A DNA stretch of 37,333 nt, taken from positions 1-37,333 of the forward strand of contig RPSH01000032.1 of the NCBI GenBank assembly GCA_003946805.1, in the 5' to 3' direction. A program made the translations under genes and the position numbers. The stretch is from Bacillus sp. 2B10 (GTDB lineage: Bacteria > Pseudomonadota > Alphaproteobacteria > Sphingomonadales > Sphingomonadaceae). This document shows, piece by piece, positions 8,199-16,414 of the stretch. The notes beneath the pieces were generated by a model. That model was not told the origin of the DNA. It did not search any database and worked only from the letters and a program-made list of their open reading frames with translations. How positions within the stretch are numbered: the stretch's first letter is position 1; the number at the start of each line of letters is the position of its first letter.

Positions 8199-9349
8199 TG
8201 CGCCCCGTCCTGCTACGCGTCGTCGCCCTGCTGGCTGCCGTCGTCGCCTGTACGGCGGCGGCCCCGCGCCCGCCGCTCAGGATGAACGACGTACAGGTCA
8301 TCGGCTCGCACAACAGCTTCAAGCGCCGCATTCCCGATGCGGTGATGGCGGCGATCCGGGCGCGATCGCCGGCGGAGGCCGACGCGCTGGATTATGACCA
8401 TCTGTCGCTGACCGCGCAGCTCGATCGCGGCGTGCGCCAGCTCGAACTCGATATCTTCGCCGACCCGGCGGGCGGGCGCTATGCCGACCCCGCCGGCGAG
8501 AGGCTGGCAAAGGCGGCGGGCGAGACGACCGGGTTCGACCGCACGGCCATGCTGCGGCCGGGGTTCAAGGTGTTCCACATTCCCGACGTCGACTATCTGT
8601 CGGGATGCGTCACCTTCCGCCGGTGTCTGCAGGAAATCGACGACTGGTCGCGCGCGCATCCGCACCATGTGCCGATCATGATTACGATCAATGCCGCCGA
8701 TCGGGCGTCGGGACGGGCCGGGATCACCGACCCGCTCCCGCTCACCGCGCCGCTGCTCGACGCGCTGGACGACGAGATCCGCGCGACGCTGGCACCGGGC
8801 AGGACCGTCACGCCGGACGAGGTGCGCGGGACCGCGCCGACCCTGCGCGACGGCGTCCGCGCGCGGGGCTGGCCGACGCTGGATCGCACGCGCGGGCGGC
8901 TGTACTTCGTCCTCGACGTGCGGCCGGAGGTCGGCGAACTCTATCGCGCCGGCCACCCTTCGCTGCGGGGGCGACCGATCTTCGGGTGGTATGACGCGAC
9001 CACGGCCGAGGGGGTGGTGCAGATCGTGCAGGATCCGCTGATCGACGGCGCCAGGATACGCGACTGGGTGCAGCACGGAGTGATCGTGCGGACGCGCAGC
9101 GACCTGCCGACCGCGGACGCCCGGGCCGGCAATCACATCCGCGCCGACGCTGCGGCGGCGAGCGGTGCGCAGGCGGTCAGCACCGATTATTATCCCGGTG
9201 CCCCCATGCGGTCGGGTATCGACTTCCGGGTGACGCTGCCCGGTGGCGTGATGGAGCGGTGCAATCCGGTGTTGCGAGCAGGAGCCTGCGCCCTGCCGCG
9301 CGGAGGGGCGGCGGCACATCTGTCAGAACAGATATACGCTGGCGCCTGA
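8198..9349 (+). CDS. Secreted Ca2+-dependent phosphoinositide-specific phospholipase C-like protein
   Basis: A 383-residue exported hydrolase with a signal peptide of about 21 residues (VALLAAVVACTAA). It resembles the Ca2+-dependent phosphoinositide phospholipase C family (PI-PLC-C1). The first catalytic His lies in IGSHNSFK (His38), GVRQLELDIF supplies the acidic metal ligands (Glu83, Asp85), and FKVFHIPD carries the second His (His127). HHVPIMITINAAD and RGRLYFVLDV continue the barrel fold. The family cleaves phosphoinositide-type phospholipids to a diacylglycerol and an inositol phosphate, but the true substrate here is unknown. The start codon overlaps the stop of the upstream TonB receptor, so the pair is coexpressed and probably works together at the cell surface. 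It ends 26 bases from the convergent histidine kinase gene. Confidence 0.82.
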   Translation: MRPVLLRVVALLAAVVACTAAAPRPPLRMNDVQVIGSHNSFKRRIPDAVMAAIRARSPAEADALDYDHLSLTAQLDRGVRQLELDIFADPAGGRYADPAGERLAKAAGETTGFDRTAMLRPGFKVFHIPDVDYLSGCVTFRRCLQEIDDWSRAHPHHVPIMITINAADRASGRAGITDPLPLTAPLLDALDDEIRATLAPGRTVTPDEVRGTAPTLRDGVRARGWPTLDRTRGRLYFVLDVRPEVGELYRAGHPSLRGRPIFGWYDATTAEGVVQIVQDPLIDGARIRDWVQHGVIVRTRSDLPTADARAGNHIRADAAAASGAQAVSTDYYPGAPMRSGIDFRVTLPGGVMERCNPVLRAGACALPRGGAAAHLSEQIYAGA

Positions 9350-9375
9350 GCGAGGCCGACGGACGGAGCGGGCCT

Positions 9376-10749
9376 TTACGCAGAGGGCAAGCTGAGCGTC
9401 GCGATGGTTCCGCCGTTCGGGGCATCGGCCAGGGTGAAGTCACCGCCGTGTCTGGCTGCGAAGTCGCGGAGGATGCTGAGGCCGAGGCCTGCGCCGCCCG
9501 TGTCGCGATTGCGAGAGGCGTCGCCGCGTTCGAACGGACGCAGCAGACGCTCGCGATCGCCGGCCGGGATACCGGGACCATCGTCGATTATCGATATGCA
9601 TACGCTGGTGTCGACCTGTCGCACGGTGAGCCTGCCGCCCCCTGCATAATCGATCGCGTTGCGCAGGAGATTCTCTACCGCGCGCCGGAAGACGAGTTCG
9701 GGCACCGCAACGCGCGCCTCGTCGCCGGGCAGGAGCCGGACGATCGCGCTGCCCTGATCCATATCCTCGACGATCACGGCGAGCAGAGGCCGGACATCGA
9801 CCACTTCGGCAGGCGCAGCGGCGTCGCGGGCGAAGGCCAGGACCTCGCCGATCATCGCCTGCATCCGTTCGACATCGGCGACCATGCGGGCGCGCTGCGG
9901 TTCGGGCGCGGCCTCTATCCGCAGGCGCAGCCCGGTCAGCGGCGTGCGCAGGTCGTGGGCGATCGCGGTCAGCATTCGCGCGCGTTCCACCGCTTCGATG
10001 GCGAGCCGGTCGCGCATCGCGGCGATCGCCGCGGCCGCTTCGCGCAGTTCGCGCGGTCCTTCGTGCGGGAGCGGGGCTGCGCGATCGTTGTCGAGCGCCC
10101 CGGCGAGGGTACGGAAGGGGCGGGTCAGCCGCCTCGCAAAGACCCACGCGATGGGAGCGAGCAGCAGGAGGCTGACGGCCAGCGCGATCAGGATGTTGCG
10201 CTGCCATCCGCCGAGGAAGGGCCGCACCGGCTCCACGCTGAGCCAGCGACCGCCTGGCTGTCGTACGCTCGTCGTGAAGGCGGTCATCGGCAGGCCGATC
10301 AGCGCGGAGCGGACCATGCCGCCAGCGGCACCCGGCGCGACCATATCGAAACGGCCCCGTGCCCGCTGTACGAGGACGAACGCCGGCGGCAGCGCAGCGG
10401 CACCGGGGCTGAGCGCCGTTCCGACCGTCGCCTTCTGGACATGCACGCCGATCCGCGCCGTACCGTCCGGCCATGTCACCCGCACATCGCGCGGAGACCG
10501 GCCCAACTCGGCTGCGATCAGTCCTTCCAGCATTGTCAGGCGCGCACCTCGTGGCGGCTCGGCAACGATATGGCGTTCGAATCCAGGAGTCGGCCTGTGC
10601 ACCGCCGCGATGGCTTCGCCCGCGCTGACGCGAAGCACGGGCGGTTGGGGCGCGAGGATGACGATCGCGGCGGTAGTCGCGACACTCAGTATGGCGACGG
10701 CGACGCCAAAGCCACCAATCGCCACGAGCGCGCTGGGTGCGCGTCTCAT
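9376..10749 (-). CDS. Sensor histidine kinase of OmpR-type two-component system
   Basis: A 457-residue membrane kinase. Transmembrane segments lie near residues 9-33 and 184-206 and bracket a periplasmic sensor of about 150 residues. A HAMP linker follows (RRLTRPFRTLAGAL), then the phosphoacceptor motif AIAHDLRTPLTG (His265), the N box (AVENLLRNAIDYAGG), the G1 box (IIDDGPGIP) and GGAGLGLSILRDFAARHGG. All catalytic motifs are intact. Its ATG overlaps the stop of the response-regulator gene (ATGA at 10749-10746), so the two are coupled with the regulator first. The sensor domain is not one I recognise. The adjacent divergent TonB receptor is the likely target or input partner. Confidence 0.9.
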   Translation of the reverse strand: MRRAPSALVAIGGFGVAVAILSVATTAAIVILAPQPPVLRVSAGEAIAAVHRPTPGFERHIVAEPPRGARLTMLEGLIAAELGRSPRDVRVTWPDGTARIGVHVQKATVGTALSPGAAALPPAFVLVQRARGRFDMVAPGAAGGMVRSALIGLPMTAFTTSVRQPGGRWLSVEPVRPFLGGWQRNILIALAVSLLLLAPIAWVFARRLTRPFRTLAGALDNDRAAPLPHEGPRELREAAAAIAAMRDRLAIEAVERARMLTAIAHDLRTPLTGLRLRIEAAPEPQRARMVADVERMQAMIGEVLAFARDAAAPAEVVDVRPLLAVIVEDMDQGSAIVRLLPGDEARVAVPELVFRRAVENLLRNAIDYAGGGRLTVRQVDTSVCISIIDDGPGIPAGDRERLLRPFERGDASRNRDTGGAGLGLSILRDFAARHGGDFTLADAPNGGTIATLSLPSA

Positions 10750-11468
10750 GCCGGATGGACCGTCGGCAGGAAGCGGTATCCGACACCGCGCACCGTCTCG
10801 ATCAGGGGAGCGGCATGCGCCTCGGCCAGCTTGCGACGCAGGCGGCTGACGGCGATGTCGATCGCCCGGTCGTAGGACGCTGCGTCCAGCCCGCGCGCGA
10901 GGTCGAGCAGCGCGTCGCGCGTGAGGATGCGGCCCGGGCGGCGGACGAACGCCGCGAGCAATGCGTGTTCGCCCTCGCTCAACGATAGCGCGCGCCCGTC
11001 AGGATCGCGCAGTCGTCGCTCGGCCATATCGAGCCACCAACCGGCGAACACCACTCCGCTGTCTGCGCGGGCGGCAGCGGAACGCTCCGCCCCCGGCCTT
11101 CGCAGCAGCGCCCGCACCCGCGCCAGCAACTCGCGTGGCTCGAACGGCTTGGTCAGGTAATCCCACGCGCCGACTTCCAGCCCGACGATCCGGTCGGTCA
11201 CGGCGTCAAGGGCACTGAGCATCAGGATCGGCGCGCCGGCGGGGGCAAGGCGGCGGCACAGCGACAGCCCGTCCTCTCCCGGCATCATCACGTCGAGCAC
11301 GATCAGATCGACGGATGCTTCGGCCAGTTCGCGTTCGCACGTCGCGGCGTTCCCGGCGGTACGGACCGCATAGCCGTGCCCGCCGAGGAAGTCTGCGAGC
11401 GCATCGCGGATGCTGGCATCGTCATCGACGATGAGGATCGTGCTGGCGGCGATGAGATCGGATTCCAT
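10746..11468 (-). CDS. OmpR/PhoB-family response regulator
   Basis: Receiver domain in the first ~120 residues: ILIVDDDASIRDAL, phosphoacceptor Asp59 in LIVLDVMMPGEDG, the conserved switch in ILMLSALD, and Lys in YLTKPFEPRELLARV. A winged-helix DNA-binding domain of OmpR type follows (LSLSEGEHALLAAFVRRPGRI ... AIDIAVSRLRRKL ... ETVRGVGYRF). The ATG at 11468 gives a 240-residue protein that starts directly before the receiver; an in-frame ATG at 11498 is also possible but has no better ribosome site. The gene is upstream of and coupled to the kinase gene and diverges from the receptor at 11590, leaving about 120 bases for both promoters. Regulation of that receptor is a reasonable inference. 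Confidence 0.9.
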   Translation of the reverse strand: MESDLIAASTILIVDDDASIRDALADFLGGHGYAVRTAGNAATCERELAEASVDLIVLDVMMPGEDGLSLCRRLAPAGAPILMLSALDAVTDRIVGLEVGAWDYLTKPFEPRELLARVRALLRRPGAERSAAARADSGVVFAGWWLDMAERRLRDPDGRALSLSEGEHALLAAFVRRPGRILTRDALLDLARGLDAASYDRAIDIAVSRLRRKLAEAHAAPLIETVRGVGYRFLPTVHPA

Positions 11469-11589
11469 GGCTGTGCTTCTACCAGCGCCATGTAGCATTT
11501 GCGTATCGCGGCACGCTACCGAACGGCCATCACGAGGCTACCCCGATCCGCTCGAATACCGCCCGGACAAACGGTCTGGAGGAAATGGC

Positions 11590-14124
11590 ATGAAGGCGCG
11601 ACATGGGCTGGTGGCGGGATTGCTGGCTGGCGTGGCGTCGGGCGGGCTTCACGCACAGCAGACGCCGGAGTCTGCCGCGTCATCCCCGCCGATCCCGGTT
11701 CCGGCACAGCCGGGGCGGACGGATGTACCGGCCGACACTCCGACCCCTGCGAAGGACACCGCACCCCGGATGGAGTTTCGCGGTGCCGACGGAAAGCCGC
11801 TGCCTCCCGAGATCCAGCGCCAACTGGAAGAACAGTTCCGCAAGAACCCGCCATCCATGAACAGGGCGACGGGTGGGCCCGGTGCAGGCGCGAACGGGAG
11901 CGACATCGTCGTGACCGGACAGCGGCCACGCGGTGCGGTGGTCGGCGACCTCCCGGCCGAACGCACGTTCGACCAGCTCGACATCAGGGCGTTCGGTGCC
12001 GACAATATCGGCGCGCTGCTGGACGCGATCGGCCCGCAGGTGGCGAGCAACCGCGGGCGCGGGGACAGCGGCCCCGTCACGTTGCTCAACGGCCGGCGCG
12101 TGTCGGATTTCTCCGAGATCGCGCGGATACCCACCGAGGCGATCGAGCGGATGGAGGTGTTCCCCGAGGAACTGGCGCTCAGATACGGCTATCGCGCCGA
12201 CCAGAAGGTCGTGAATGTGGTGACGTACGAACGCTTCACCTCTCGCGTCGCCCAGGCAGGCTATCTAGCGCCGACCGGGGGAGGGCGCGACACCGGCGTC
12301 GGCAATGTCGACTATCTGCGGCTCCGCGGGAATACCCGCATCGGTCTGGGCGCGACGTACAGCCGGGCCGCGTCGCTGCTGGAAAGCGACCGGGATGTGC
12401 AGCAGTTTTCCGGATCGCCCGAACTCGGCCGGTTCCGGACACTCTTGCCGTCAAGCGAGCAGGGCTCGGTCAACGGGCTGGTCAGCGGTCATGTCCTGCG
12501 CGACGTGTCCGCGACATTGAACGCCCGGTTCGAGGCGAACAGCAGCATGAGCCTGCTCGGACCCGGCGAGGATGGTCCGCTGCGCCGCGACAGCGACCGG
12601 CGCGTCGGGCACCTCGGCACCACGCTGGGCGGCAGGAGCGGGTGGTGGCTGTGGACGTTCACCGGCAACTACGACCGCACCAGTACCAGGGTATTCACGG
12701 ACATTGCCGATGCGACCGGCATACGCGACGAGGCACGGTCGATCGACACGCTTGCCAGTGCCGACCTGCTGCTGACCGGCCCGGTCCTGGAACTGCCCGC
12801 AGGACCGGTGTCGGCGAGCGTGCGCGGCGGTGTCGATGTTCGCGACTTCGACGGCCGATCGTCGCGTGGCGGCCCTGATGGCCGATCCGACCTCTCCCGC
12901 GACCGGGCGTCGGCGCAGGTCAGTCTCGACCTTCCGCTTTCGAGCCGTGCCGGCAGGATAGCGTCCCCGATCGGCAACCTTTCCGCCAACGTGAACCTCG
13001 CGGTCGAGCGATTGTCCGATGCCGGAACCTTGCGAACCTTCGGCTACGGTTTTTCGTGGTCGCCGGTGGATGCGGTCGGGTTCATCGCTTCCGTCACCGA
13101 CGAGGAAGGCGCGCCGACGCTGGAGCAGCTCGCCGGACCGTTGCTGGTCACCCCCAATGTCCGGACGTTCGATATCGGCCGGGGCGAGGTGGTCGACGTC
13201 ACGCGTGTATCGGGCGGCAATACGGCCCTGCGTCCCGACGATCGTCACGTCGTCCGGCTGGGACTGAACGTCCGCCCCCGCGCCCGCACCGACCTTACCC
13301 TCAGCCTCGATTATGTCGCCACGCGGATCGACGATCCGATCGCCGCCTTTCCGATCGTGACGCCGCGGATCGAGGCCATCGTCCCCGATCGCTTCACGCG
13401 GGGTGGCGACGGGCGGCTTCAGCGGATCGACGGACGCCCGCTCAACTTCGCCGAGGCGCGTCAGGAGCAGGTACGCTGGGGCATCAACTTCACCCGGCCG
13501 CTGGGACCAGTGCCCCCGGGCATCCAGAACGCCCGGACGCGGGTGTTCGCGAGCGAGGCGGAAGCCCGGCGGGCGCTGCCGAATGCCGTCTTCACCCGGG
13601 CCGAGCCGGGGAGCGCGATGTCCAGAAGTGCTGCCAACCTGACGAGCCGGGTGTTCGTCAGCCTGTACCACAACTGGTATCTGGAGGATACGATCACCCT
13701 GCGCGGTGGACTTCCCGCACTCGACCTGCTGGACGGCGGTGCGGTCGACGTCGGCGGTGGCCGGCGTCGGCACGAGGTCGAGTTCCAGGCCGGCGCCTTC
13801 AAGCGCGGTCTGGGTGCCCGCGTCACGGCCATCTGGCGGAGCGGGACCCGGATCGGTGGATCGGGCAACGCTACGGAAGACCTGCGCTTCGGCGATTTCG
13901 CCACGGCGAACCTCAGCCTGTTCGCCAACCTTGCCGAACGCTTCGGCGGTGCCGCTGCACCCGGATGGTTGAAAGGAACCCGTGCCACCATCGGCGTCAC
14001 CAACCTGTTCAACACCCGCCCGCAGGTGCGCGACCGCGTCGGCGTGACACCGCTAAACTACCAGCCCGCCTACCTCGACCCGTCAGGTCGCGTGTTCAAC
14101 TTCAATCTGCGGAAGGTCTTCTGA
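11590..14124 (+). CDS. Atypical TonB-dependent receptor divergent from two-component system
   Basis: An 844-residue outer-membrane protein. The signal peptide ends near GLHA (residue 22). Next comes an unusual Pro-rich stretch with a short charged helix (KPLPPEIQRQLEEQFRKNPP, about residues 65-90), then SDIVVTGQRPRGAVVGDLPA and a compact plug: NIGALLDAIGPQVASN, SGPVTLLNGRRVSDFSEIAR, AIERMEVFPEELALRYGYRA, QKVVNVVTYERF. The rest is barrel, ending NFNLRKVF. The plug is shorter than in the other receptors of this window and lacks their RGL-type loop. A strong GGAGG site at 11578-11582 precedes the ATG. The open frame extends upstream to 11410 but overlaps the regulator gene, so this start is preferred. 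The ligand is unknown; the adjacent sensor kinase suggests substrate-induced control. Confidence 0.85.
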   Translation: MKARHGLVAGLLAGVASGGLHAQQTPESAASSPPIPVPAQPGRTDVPADTPTPAKDTAPRMEFRGADGKPLPPEIQRQLEEQFRKNPPSMNRATGGPGAGANGSDIVVTGQRPRGAVVGDLPAERTFDQLDIRAFGADNIGALLDAIGPQVASNRGRGDSGPVTLLNGRRVSDFSEIARIPTEAIERMEVFPEELALRYGYRADQKVVNVVTYERFTSRVAQAGYLAPTGGGRDTGVGNVDYLRLRGNTRIGLGATYSRAASLLESDRDVQQFSGSPELGRFRTLLPSSEQGSVNGLVSGHVLRDVSATLNARFEANSSMSLLGPGEDGPLRRDSDRRVGHLGTTLGGRSGWWLWTFTGNYDRTSTRVFTDIADATGIRDEARSIDTLASADLLLTGPVLELPAGPVSASVRGGVDVRDFDGRSSRGGPDGRSDLSRDRASAQVSLDLPLSSRAGRIASPIGNLSANVNLAVERLSDAGTLRTFGYGFSWSPVDAVGFIASVTDEEGAPTLEQLAGPLLVTPNVRTFDIGRGEVVDVTRVSGGNTALRPDDRHVVRLGLNVRPRARTDLTLSLDYVATRIDDPIAAFPIVTPRIEAIVPDRFTRGGDGRLQRIDGRPLNFAEARQEQVRWGINFTRPLGPVPPGIQNARTRVFASEAEARRALPNAVFTRAEPGSAMSRSAANLTSRVFVSLYHNWYLEDTITLRGGLPALDLLDGGAVDVGGGRRRHEVEFQAGAFKRGLGARVTAIWRSGTRIGGSGNATEDLRFGDFATANLSLFANLAERFGGAAAPGWLKGTRATIGVTNLFNTRPQVRDRVGVTPLNYQPAYLDPSGRVFNFNLRKVF

Positions 14125-14159
14125 CCGGTCGAGTGGTCGCCATGGGGTCATTGCAGAAT

Positions 14160-14183
14160 GTCTTGGCCAGCGTACGCCAAGAC
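14160..14183 (+). terminator. Hairpin after the receptor gene
   Basis: A perfect 8-base-pair stem (GTCTTGGC/GCCAAGAC) with an 8-base loop, 36 bases after the receptor stop. No T-run follows, so it may be an mRNA 3' end structure rather than a complete intrinsic terminator. Confidence 0.4.
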
Positions 14184-14217
14184 CGGATGACCGGATCTGA
14201 ACCGCTCGCGCAGCGAC

Positions 14218-14370
14218 GTGGACGCCGTCTGCAGGGACGTGGGGCTGAGGCTGCCTGACGAACGCGGTCAGGCGCTCGCACGCGTGCTGTACGATGGAGG
14301 CGCGGACGCAGGCGTCGCCAACCGCAAGCAGTTGCGCGGCACGCTGCTCGCCTTGTCGCTGGGGAAGTGA
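14218..14370 (+). CDS. Possible 50-residue ORF, unknown
   Basis: An open frame from 14191 with a GTG at 14218 reads VDAVCRDVGLRLPDERGQAL and continues ARVLYDGGADAGVANRKQLR to GTLLALSLGK. Composition looks protein-like, and its TGA overlaps a possible GTG (14367) of the following small membrane gene. No family was recognised and there is no clear ribosome site. It could be a remnant of a larger gene. Confidence 0.3.
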   Translation: MDAVCRDVGLRLPDERGQALARVLYDGGADAGVANRKQLRGTLLALSLGK

Positions 14371-14372
14371 GG

Positions 14373-14591
14373 ATGCGCGGACCTTCGAAGGAACAGTTGG
14401 CGGCCTGGACGGCCGAAACCAAACGCGTCGGGTTTGAGCAGCGCAACTGGTCGGTCGTCCACTGGTTGGCGGCGCTGATCGTCACGCCGCTGCTGGCAGG
14501 TCTGGCCGCCAGCTTGCTGAATTACCCCCCTGCCCTGGCAGCGGCTTGCTGGGTTGCGGCGGCCGTCGCCGGCACGGCGATGCCCGTCTGA
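14373..14591 (+). CDS. Small two-helix membrane protein, unknown
   Basis: A 72-residue protein. A soluble amphipathic N-terminus (KEQLAAWTAETKRVGFEQRN) is followed by a hydrophobic segment around residues 27-48 (VVHWLAALIVTPLLAG) and a second one at the C-terminus (AAACWVAAAVAGTAMPV), with the N-terminus probably cytoplasmic. An in-frame GTG at 14367 overlaps the stop of the preceding tiny ORF; I prefer the ATG at 14373. No family was recognised. It is isolated between the receptor operon and a gene-poor stretch. Confidence 0.5.
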   Translation: MRGPSKEQLAAWTAETKRVGFEQRNWSVVHWLAALIVTPLLAGLAASLLNYPPALAAACWVAAAVAGTAMPV

Positions 14592-14712
14592 TTCTTCGAT
14601 CCTCGTCGCTTCAAGCCACGGCCGCCCGGCACGTCCTGACCGCGCGGCAGCAAGCACGCAGCCGGGTTCGAGATCGGGCGGTGCTGGTGCCCCGGTCTTG
14701 CCCATTATGCCT

Positions 14713-14792
14713 GCCGGGAGATGAGGTCGTGGCCCCGAAGGGGCGGTGCATGGGCGGGAGGCTCGCAACCCTCATGCCGTCGCCCGGCTTTT
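14713..14792 (+). other. Candidate structured RNA (three-helix fold ending in T4)
   Basis: Outer helix GCCGGG (14713-14718) pairs perfectly with CCCGGC (14783-14788) and is followed by TTTT. Inside are a perfect hairpin GCCCC-GAA-GGGGC (14732-14744) and a second helix GCATG/CATGC (14748-14752 with 14773-14777) with a further GGG/CCC pairing. It resembles no RNA family I can name. The strand is chosen from the trailing T-run. Confidence 0.3.
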
Positions 14793-14963
14793 GGCAAACC
14801 CCGGTATTCGTAGCGCTGTAGCACCCTTGCGGCACGTCGCGAGGCCTCTCCCCCTTGCCGATCCTGATACCGCGGGCCCTCCAAATTCGTGACCTTGATA
14901 TCGTTTTCGGGATTCTGCGGGGCATTAGTCCGGCCTGAGAGCCGGCCAGCAGACACTTTGCCT

Positions 14964-14988
14964 CAAAAATCGGGGCAGCTGCCCGGAT
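14964..14988 (-). terminator. Possible minus-strand intrinsic terminator
   Basis: A 20-base palindrome with one mismatched pair (arms ATC-C-GGGC/GCCC-C-GAT around AGCT). Read on the minus strand it is followed by TTTTT. No minus-strand gene precedes it, so its target transcript is unknown. Confidence 0.3.
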
Positions 14989-15166
14989 TATCCGGGGACG
15001 GCCTGATTCGGGCGCGATGCGGGGGCGTTACATAAAAAGGGCACAGATATACGCTACCACCCGGTGACGGAGGTAATGTTGCCCTCGCTACGTCAATGGA
15101 ATTGCGCAGGACAGGATGGTAGGCCACACCCCGCCGGGTCGAGCACGACAATCGCCTGTGGCATCG

Positions 15167-16414
15167 ATGCTCCCATATCTGCTCGCTCATTTTGCAAAGA
15201 GCCAGCTATGGCACGCCAGCACCTTGTTGTTCGCCTTCTTCCTGACCGAGGCTTGTGGGTTGAGCGTCGGGTCTATGGGTTGGATCATGGCCGGGTCGCT
15301 TATCCTCAACGGCGCGGTCGATGCCGCTCTCGGTCTGTGGTGGCGTACGAAGGTGGCCAGTACTGCTGACGCCGTGCATCTTCAGGCGTGGGGTGCGCCG
15401 GCGACCTGCCTGTTCTTCCTGCTATTCTGCGCGACGCCGTTGATCGCATCCGATTTTCGACTGGCCTGGGCACTTACGATGCTGGTCTGTTTTCGAGCCA
15501 GTTATCCATGCATCGACGTACCCCAGAACGCCATCGTCGCGCTTGCCGTTCTCACCGGCGAAGCGAGATGCGCTTTGCTCGCCAAACGCAACATGGCGTC
15601 AGGGCTCGCGGCCCTCGCCGTGGGAGGGCTTGCAGCACCGCTGCTGATCCAAGGTCGCGACGCTGTCGTCTGGATCGCCTGGGCAGGATGCCTCTCGATG
15701 CTCGTATGCGGCACCGCGTGGTGGCTGGGGCGTACAAAAATGATCGGTGATGACGCCTCGTCGGCAATGGAGCCGGATTCGACGCATGGCTTGCCGTTCG
15801 CAGTGATCCTCGCGGCCCTCGCGATGATGATGACGGGCACTGCGACCTTTCGCACCCTGGAGCCCTATCACGCGGCCTTTGCCGGCAATGGTCCGGGTTT
15901 GCTCCTGTGGGCAGCGACCGGCGGACTGGTCGGTCAGGCGCTGTGGTTCGCCGGGCGATACAGGCTGAATATCGCCGGCGTCCTGGTGACTGCCGCGCTG
16001 CTTCTGGGGCTGGCTGCGATGGGTATCCTGCGGGCAACGCCGCTCGGCACGGTCATGGCAGGCCTGGGGTTCGGTATGGGAACAGGCGGATTGTGGCTGG
16101 TGCTGTGGTCGTCGATGATGAACCGCGCGGCAACGGGGCGAGCGACCGTGTATGTCGGTGTTTTCACCTGCGTATCCAAATGCGCGCAGGCCGTGGCGCT
16201 GTTATTGCTTGGCAGCGTGCTGGCGACCTCCCCCTATCGCGATACGCTGACCGATCCGTGGTCCGCGCCGTCGCTGCTTATGGTCTGTGCGCTGGGTGCC
16301 ATCGGCACGACGTCTCTTGCCCTGGCCTTCGCCTATGCTGTCAGTCGAACAGCGTCCGATGGAAGACCAGCGACGCCGCGCCCAATGGTCCGGCGAGATC
16401 GGGTTCCAGGCTAG
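15167..16414 (+). CDS. MFS transporter (sugar-cation symporter-like)
   Basis: A 415-residue polytopic membrane protein with about 11-12 hydrophobic helices, for example TLLFAFFLTEACGL, MGWIMAGSLILNGAVDAALG, FAVILAALAMMMTGTATF and GILRATPLGTVMAGLGFGMG. The pattern of paired helices and the first-domain layout resemble the GPH/MFS_2-type symporters that move sugars or glycosides; I cannot fix the substrate. The ATG at 15167 is chosen because helix 1 starts soon after it; upstream in-frame residues are non-membrane filler. The gene converges on the ROK regulator and the two 3' ends overlap by 74 bases (16341-16414), so the last ~25 residues are encoded antisense to the regulator's C-terminus. 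With the ROK gene and the receptor at 17584 it forms a likely sugar-uptake locus. Confidence 0.78.
   Translation: MLPYLLAHFAKSQLWHASTLLFAFFLTEACGLSVGSMGWIMAGSLILNGAVDAALGLWWRTKVASTADAVHLQAWGAPATCLFFLLFCATPLIASDFRLAWALTMLVCFRASYPCIDVPQNAIVALAVLTGEARCALLAKRNMASGLAALAVGGLAAPLLIQGRDAVVWIAWAGCLSMLVCGTAWWLGRTKMIGDDASSAMEPDSTHGLPFAVILAALAMMMTGTATFRTLEPYHAAFAGNGPGLLLWAATGGLVGQALWFAGRYRLNIAGVLVTAALLLGLAAMGILRATPLGTVMAGLGFGMGTGGLWLVLWSSMMNRAATGRATVYVGVFTCVSKCAQAVALLLLGSVLATSPYRDTLTDPWSAPSLLMVCALGAIGTTSLALAFAYAVSRTASDGRPATPRPMVRRDRVPG

Larger units (their letters stand above)
14592..15166. other. Gene-poor stretch with palindromes
   Basis: No convincing protein gene. A minus-strand frame of 83 codons (14705-14956) has no recognisable features. 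The stretch holds a candidate structured RNA (14713-14792), a strong palindrome beside an A-run (14965-14988) and a second short palindrome, CCGGATTATCCGG, at 14983-14995. The promoter of the MFS gene must lie at its right end; AT-richer sequence near 15030-15060 is a candidate. Confidence 0.5.

Noticed and set aside
14705..14956. An 83-codon minus-strand frame in the gene-poor stretch
   Set aside because: No family, no ribosome site, and it overlaps the possible RNA structure; too weak to call.
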